NCBI GenBank assembly: GCA_902490585.1
Contig: CABUEI010000003.1
Coordinates: 59,735-123,734 of the forward strand
Reading direction: 5' to 3'
Source: an uncultured Oscillospiraceae bacterium
GTDB lineage: Bacteria; Bacillota; Clostridia; Oscillospirales; Ruminococcaceae
DNA: 64,000 nucleotides
Below the pieces are notes generated by a model that saw only the letters and a program-made list of their open reading frames with translations, had not been told where the DNA came from and did not search any database. The position numbers and the translations under genes are program-made. The first letter of the stretch is position 1; every line of letters starts with the position of its first letter. Shown here piece by piece: positions 59,751 to 64,000 of this stretch.

Positions 59751-61067
59751 TTATATGTCAGCCTTGACCTCTTTACGAAGCAATATTATCGCAAGCAGGT
59801 TAGGTATAGCCATAAGTCCGTTAAACAAGTCCGATACATCCCATACGACCGTAGCCTGTATTACCGCACCCACGAAAGCGGTAACGATGAAAATTGCCAG
59901 ATATACGCCTACCCACTTCTTTGTGAAAAGGTAAACAAAGCAGCTTCTGCCGTATATCCACCAGCCTGTAACAGTCGTTATGGCAAAGATAAATGTAGCA
60001 ATACTGAGGAATGCACCGGCAAAGCTTCCCAGTCCGTCCTGGAAAGCTATAAGTGCCATATCAAAGCCTACGCTTGATTTCTGGTCGGCACCGCTTGAGA
60101 GGATACACAGGGCAGTCATTGTACAGATGATGATTGTATCAATGAAAACAGAGAGCATTGCCCACATACCCTGCGTATGATGCTGGTCTGCACTTGAGTT
60201 GGCGTTTATCATAACTGACGAGCCAAGACCTGCCTCGTTTGAGAATACACCACGCTTAACGCCCCACTTCATAGCTTCAAGCATTACCACGCCGACAGTT
60301 CCTCCGCCCATAGCCTTGAAAGAAAAAGCTTCTGTGAAAATTCGAGCGAATACTGAGGGAATATTCTCGATGTTCATTATAATTACAGCAATACAGCCGA
60401 GCAGATAACCGCCTGCGGCTATGGGAATTACCCATGATGTAACCTTACTCAGACGGTGAATACCTCCGGGAGCAATTGCGGCGATTACGCCTGCACAGAG
60501 AAGTCCCGATACCCACAGCGGTACGCCAAGGCAGTTCTGAAGTGCCATAGACGCTGAGTTTACCTGTGCCATGTTGCCTATACCGAAGCTTGCGCCTATA
60601 CAGCATACGGCAAACATTCCTGCGAAGAATGTACCGAGTTTTTTACCGCCAAAAGCTTTCTTTATGTATGCAAAAGGTACACCACCCGTAAGACCGTCGG
60701 GCTGAACTGTTCTGTACTTTGCGCCAAGGTAGTTCTCGGCAAAGCTTGTAGCCATACCGAGAAGTGCCGATATCCACATCCAGAATATCGCACCTGCACC
60801 GCCGAAAGCGATAGCACTGCCGATTGCTATAATATTGCCTGTGCCGACTGTTGCACCGAGTGCCGCAGTAAGCGTTCTGAACGGAGAAACTTTCTTTCCG
60901 TCCGCCTCCGGCTGTTTTGTAAGTAAGGTACGTTTAATTATAGTAGGGAAGTGCAGTATCTGCAAGCCTTTGGTTCTTATCGTGAAGATAATTCCCGAAC
61001 CTGCAAACAGTATCAGCACCGGTATGCCCCATACTATATTTTCATTTATCCACTCTAATATTTCCAT
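59751..61067 (-). CDS. Alanine/glycine:cation symporter (AGCS family)
   Basis: A 438-aa membrane transporter with about ten helices. AGCS signatures: ALGATVGTGNIIAIGSAI near the N-terminus, FSNEAGLGSSVMINANS, and WGVKRGVFS. It imports alanine or glycine with Na+ or H+. ATG at 61067 with AAGGAACG upstream. Confidence 0.93.
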   Translation of the reverse strand: MEILEWINENIVWGIPVLILFAGSGIIFTIRTKGLQILHFPTIIKRTLLTKQPEADGKKVSPFRTLTAALGATVGTGNIIAIGSAIAFGGAGAIFWMWISALLGMATSFAENYLGAKYRTVQPDGLTGGVPFAYIKKAFGGKKLGTFFAGMFAVCCIGASFGIGNMAQVNSASMALQNCLGVPLWVSGLLCAGVIAAIAPGGIHRLSKVTSWVIPIAAGGYLLGCIAVIIMNIENIPSVFARIFTEAFSFKAMGGGTVGVVMLEAMKWGVKRGVFSNEAGLGSSVMINANSSADQHHTQGMWAMLSVFIDTIIICTMTALCILSSGADQKSSVGFDMALIAFQDGLGSFAGAFLSIATFIFAITTVTGWWIYGRSCFVYLFTKKWVGVYLAIFIVTAFVGAVIQATVVWDVSDLFNGLMAIPNLLAIILLRKEVKADI

Positions 61068-61319
61068 ACTGACTCGTTCCTTTTCAAGTGCATACAAGCG
61101 TGGGTGCCTGTACGTTGTTGTATAATAATTTGTATTCCCGTTGTCCGTTTTTTATGACGGGAATATGTATACACCGATATGCGTTTGTGCATCGGAGCGG
61201 GGGTATATTAATGTTCGCAATTCAGTAAAATTATAAAAAACAGTAAAATTCGGTAAAAAATTGAATAGTTAAAGCTTGTTAATAATAGCGAACAAAAGTA
61301 TAAATGTCGGAAAAAATAA

Positions 61320-61342
61320 CCCCTCCGGTTTTCCCGGAGGGG
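61320..61342 (-). terminator. Terminator of the pyruvate:ferredoxin oxidoreductase gene
   Basis: CCCCTCCGG-GAAAA-CCGGAGGGG then TTATTTTTT on the minus strand. The rest of 61068-61415 shows no gene. Confidence 0.85.
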
Positions 61343-61415
61343 CGTAAAAACCTATTCTATTCCGACTATTCAAAATTTTTGGGCTTTTGGGTTATCCGTA
61401 TGGAATATCGGGCGA

Positions 61416-64000
61416 TTATTCGCCGCAGTATTCCTTCTTGTAGTATTCAACAAGTCCTACGAGTTCTTCGTAACGCTTCTTGGAGTTAGCAACTGCCTTA
61501 TCGAACAGTACGCTAGCTCTTTCGGGGTTAGCACGCATAAGAGAGTTGTAACGAACTTCTCTCATCATGAATTCCTTGTAATCGCCTGTAGGAGCCTTGC
61601 TGTCGAGTGAGAACGGATTTGTTCCGGCAGGAGCAGCAGGGTTGAATCTGAACAGATGCCAGTAACCAGCCTGTACAGCTTCCTTTTCTACCTTCTGAGC
61701 GATTGTAAGGCCACCCTTGATACCGTGGTTGATACAAGGAGCATAAGCGATGATCAGTGAAGGACCGTCATAAGCTTCAGCCTCAGCGATTGCCTTTAAG
61801 CACTGGTTCATATCTGCACCCATTGAGATCTGAGCAACATATACATAACCGTACTTCATAGCGATACCTGAGAGATCCTTCTTCTTAACATCCTTACCGC
61901 CTGCTGCGAACTGTGCAACAGCACCGATGTTAGTAGACTTAGAAGCCTGTCCGCCTGTGTTGGAGTAAACTTCTGTATCGAATACGAATACATTTACATT
62001 CTTGCCTGATGCGAGAACGTGGTCAACACCGCCGTAACCGATATCGTATGCCCAGCCGTCGCCGCCGAATATCCAGTTGGACTTCTTAGCGAGGTAGTTC
62101 TTAGCCTTGAGAACTGCCTTCTTTTCAGCGCAGTCACAATCAAGAGCTTCAAGAGCTGCAACGAGTTCCTTTGTAGCAGCAGCGTTTGCCTTACCGTCGT
62201 TAGCTGTTTCGAAGTATGTATCAATCTTAGCCTTAACGTCAGCGTTGTCAGTCTTTTCAGCGATAGCCTTTAACTGACCCTGTGCTCTGTGTCTTAATGT
62301 ATCCTGAGCGATGAACATACCGAGACCGAACTCAGCATTATCCTCGAACAGTGAGTTACCCCAAGCGGGACCCTTGCCTTCCTTATTTACTGTGTAAGGA
62401 GTTGAGGGAGCAGAACCGCCCCAGATTGATGAACAGCCTGTAGCGTTAGCAATGTACATTCTGTCGCCGAAGAGCTGTGTGATGAGCTTAGCGTAAGGAG
62501 TTTCACCACAGCCTGCGCAAGCGCCTGAGAATTCGAGCAGGGGCTGCTTGAACTGTGAACCCTTAACTGTTGTTTCCTTGAACTTCTCGTGAACTTCGGG
62601 CTTGTCGGCTACTTCCTTAACAGCGTAGTCGAACATGGGCTGTTCGTTCATCTGAGAATCAAGTGACTTCATAACGAGTGCCTTGTTCTTAGAGGGGCAA
62701 ACCTGTGCGCAAACGCCGCAGCCTGTGCAGTCGAGAACAGAAGTTACCATAGCGAACTTCATGCCGGGAAGACCCATAGCGTCCTTCATCTTTGCACCTG
62801 CAGGAGCCTTAGCAGCTTCTTCTTCGGAAAGAATTACGGGACGGATAACTGCGTGAGGACATACGAATGAACACTGGTTACACTGGATACAGTTCTCGGG
62901 AATCCAAGAGGGAACATCAACAGCGATACCACGCTTCTCATAAGCGGCAGAACCCTGAGGGAATGTACCGTCAGCCATATCAACGAATGTAGATACGGGG
63001 AGCTTGTCGCCTCTCTGAGCGTTAACGGGGATAAGGATATTGTTAACGAAATCAACGAGATCCTTTCTGTCACCTGTAGCTGTGTGAACGGGAAGTGTAC
63101 CCTCAGCGTCAGCCCAAGAAGCAGGAACGTCAACCTTGATAACTTCGCCTGCACCCTTTTCGATAGCGGCGTAGTTCATGTTAACGATATCGTCACCCTT
63201 CTTAGCAAATGACTTGTAAGCAGCCTTCTTCATGTATTCGATAGCATCTTCAGCGGGGATGATGTTAGCAATTGAGAAGAATGCAGACTGTAATACAGTG
63301 TTTGTCTTGTTGCCAAGACCGATTTCCTTAGCTACCTTGATAGCGTTGATGATATAGAAGTTGATGTTGTTCTTAGCAATGTAAGCCTTAACGGGAGCGG
63401 GGAGCTTCTCGTCGAGCTCGTCAACTGTCCACTGGCAGTTGAGCAGGAATGAACCGCCGGGTACAACGTCCTCAACCATATCGTACTTGTCGATGTATGA
63501 GGGGTTGTGGCAAGCTACGAAGTTAGCCTTGTTTACGAAGTAAGTTGACTTGATAGGTGACTTACCGAAACGAAGGTGAGAAATTGTAACACCGCCTGAC
63601 TTCTTTGAGTCGTATGCGAAGTATGCCTGAGCATACATGTCTGTGTGGTCACCGATGATCTTGATTGAGTTCTTGTTGGCACCAACTGTACCGTCTGAAC
63701 CAAGACCCCAGAACTTACAGCAAGTTGTACCTTCGGGTGTTGTGTTGGGGTTCTCACCGATAGGCAGTGAAAGACCTGTAACATCATCCTCGATACCGAT
63801 TGTGAATCTGGGCTTTTCAGTGTTGTTGTAAACTGCAATGATCTGAGCAGGGTTAGTATCCTTAGAACCAAGACCGTAACGACCTGTGAATACGGGTACA
63901 TCCTGGAACTTGCCTGCCTGCTTGAGAGCCGCAACAACGTCGAGGTATAAAGGTTCGCCGAGTGCGCCGGGTTCCTTTGTTCTGTCGAGAACTGTGATCT
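61416..64000 (-). CDS. nifJ: Pyruvate:ferredoxin (flavodoxin) oxidoreductase, C-terminal 860 residues
   Basis: The frame stays open from the stop at 61416 to the right edge, so the visible part is about 860 of an expected 1170-1180 residues; an apparent Met start at 63638 lies inside the protein. Order: end of domain II, the gamma-like domain (YFAYDSKKSGGVTISHLRFG), two 4Fe-4S motifs (CIQCNQCSFVCP and CTGCGVCAQVCP), then the TPP domain (CAGCGETPY, GGDGWAYDIGYGG, VYSNTGGQASKST) with a further Cys. It splits pyruvate to acetyl-CoA and CO2 with reduced ferredoxin. Strong codon bias. Confidence 0.95.
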   Translation of the reverse strand, partial: ITVLDRTKEPGALGEPLYLDVVAALKQAGKFQDVPVFTGRYGLGSKDTNPAQIIAVYNNTEKPRFTIGIEDDVTGLSLPIGENPNTTPEGTTCCKFWGLGSDGTVGANKNSIKIIGDHTDMYAQAYFAYDSKKSGGVTISHLRFGKSPIKSTYFVNKANFVACHNPSYIDKYDMVEDVVPGGSFLLNCQWTVDELDEKLPAPVKAYIAKNNINFYIINAIKVAKEIGLGNKTNTVLQSAFFSIANIIPAEDAIEYMKKAAYKSFAKKGDDIVNMNYAAIEKGAGEVIKVDVPASWADAEGTLPVHTATGDRKDLVDFVNNILIPVNAQRGDKLPVSTFVDMADGTFPQGSAAYEKRGIAVDVPSWIPENCIQCNQCSFVCPHAVIRPVILSEEEAAKAPAGAKMKDAMGLPGMKFAMVTSVLDCTGCGVCAQVCPSKNKALVMKSLDSQMNEQPMFDYAVKEVADKPEVHEKFKETTVKGSQFKQPLLEFSGACAGCGETPYAKLITQLFGDRMYIANATGCSSIWGGSAPSTPYTVNKEGKGPAWGNSLFEDNAEFGLGMFIAQDTLRHRAQGQLKAIAEKTDNADVKAKIDTYFETANDGKANAAATKELVAALEALDCDCAEKKAVLKAKNYLAKKSNWIFGGDGWAYDIGYGGVDHVLASGKNVNVFVFDTEVYSNTGGQASKSTNIGAVAQFAAGGKDVKKKDLSGIAMKYGYVYVAQISMGADMNQCLKAIAEAEAYDGPSLIIAYAPCINHGIKGGLTIAQKVEKEAVQAGYWHLFRFNPAAPAGTNPFSLDSKAPTGDYKEFMMREVRYNSLMRANPERASVLFDKAVANSKKRYEELVGLVEYYKKEYCGE

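Noticed and set aside
61416..63638. Met at 63638 as the start of the oxidoreductase
   Set aside because: The residues before it (GTVGANKNSIKIIGDHTD) continue the family sequence in frame, so the true start lies outside the window.
63533..63937. Minus-strand reading frame overlapping the end of the oxidoreductase gene
   Set aside because: It lies in another frame of the pyruvate:ferredoxin oxidoreductase, whose own frame stays open to the window edge with family motifs.
1..64000. CRISPR array
   Set aside because: No regularly spaced identical repeats with unique spacers; the only short tandem arrays are the IS21 ends and the TGCACA cluster.

Overview
The window looks like a chromosome segment of a gut Firmicute of the Ruminococcus / Eubacterium siraeum type (Oscillospiraceae). 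The grounds are moderate GC, clear AGGAGG-type ribosome binding sites, a clostridial pyruvate:ferredoxin oxidoreductase, a GTP-type PEP carboxykinase, a membrane-anchored GH5 cellulase, and TnpV and DUF6809 genes typical of clostridial mobile elements. The genus is an inference.

1-14500 is an accessory island, mostly on the minus strand. It holds a ParB-like protein and small element genes, then an IS21-like element whose istA has collapsed (2030-3508). Next comes a compact seven-gene defence operon (4027-11431, read right to left): HTH controller, fused C5 + N6-adenine DNA methyltransferase, HNH nuclease, small unknown, DUF1883-TIR protein, GIY-YIG/RAMA-like protein and a DUF6119/TIGR04141 protein. 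After it lie tnpV, an IS110-family element with a structured leader (candidate bridge RNA), and small element genes. The island ends at a 37-bp direct repeat built from a tRNA 3' end plus its terminator, beside a broken tRNA-Leu(CAG).

14560-39666 is on the plus strand. A drug/metabolite transporter and a pseudogene precede a type VII-like secretion locus (16045-34501). That locus has an EssC-type ATPase, a YukD-like ubiquitin-fold protein, at least five WXG100-class small proteins, a pair of related accessory proteins, a 341-aa WXG-like candidate effector and two DUF4176-type proteins. It then has a full Ser/Thr phosphorylation module: two PP2C phosphatases, an FHA protein, a kinase with an extracellular solute-binding-like domain, and a kinase with seven PASTA repeats and a Trp/Tyr-rich tail. 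EsaA, EssA and EssB homologues are not visible here. A membrane-anchored GH5 cellulase, a membrane alpha/beta hydrolase and three small genes follow.

39816-53087 is on the minus strand. It holds a two-component system, SecG with a long Ser/Thr tail, and purine biosynthesis. The pur operon runs purE-purC-purF-like-purF-purM-purN-purO-type IMP cyclohydrolase-AICAR transformylase; purD lies beyond a terminator with two other genes. The usual bifunctional PurH is replaced by two proteins, and a second PurF paralogue lacks the catalytic N-terminal Cys.

53616-57379 is a carbohydrate ABC importer (lipoprotein and two permeases, no ATPase) with a strong promoter and long leader. The rest, on the minus strand, is central metabolism: GTP-PEPCK, an alanine/glycine:cation symporter and the 3' part of pyruvate:ferredoxin oxidoreductase, which runs off the right edge.
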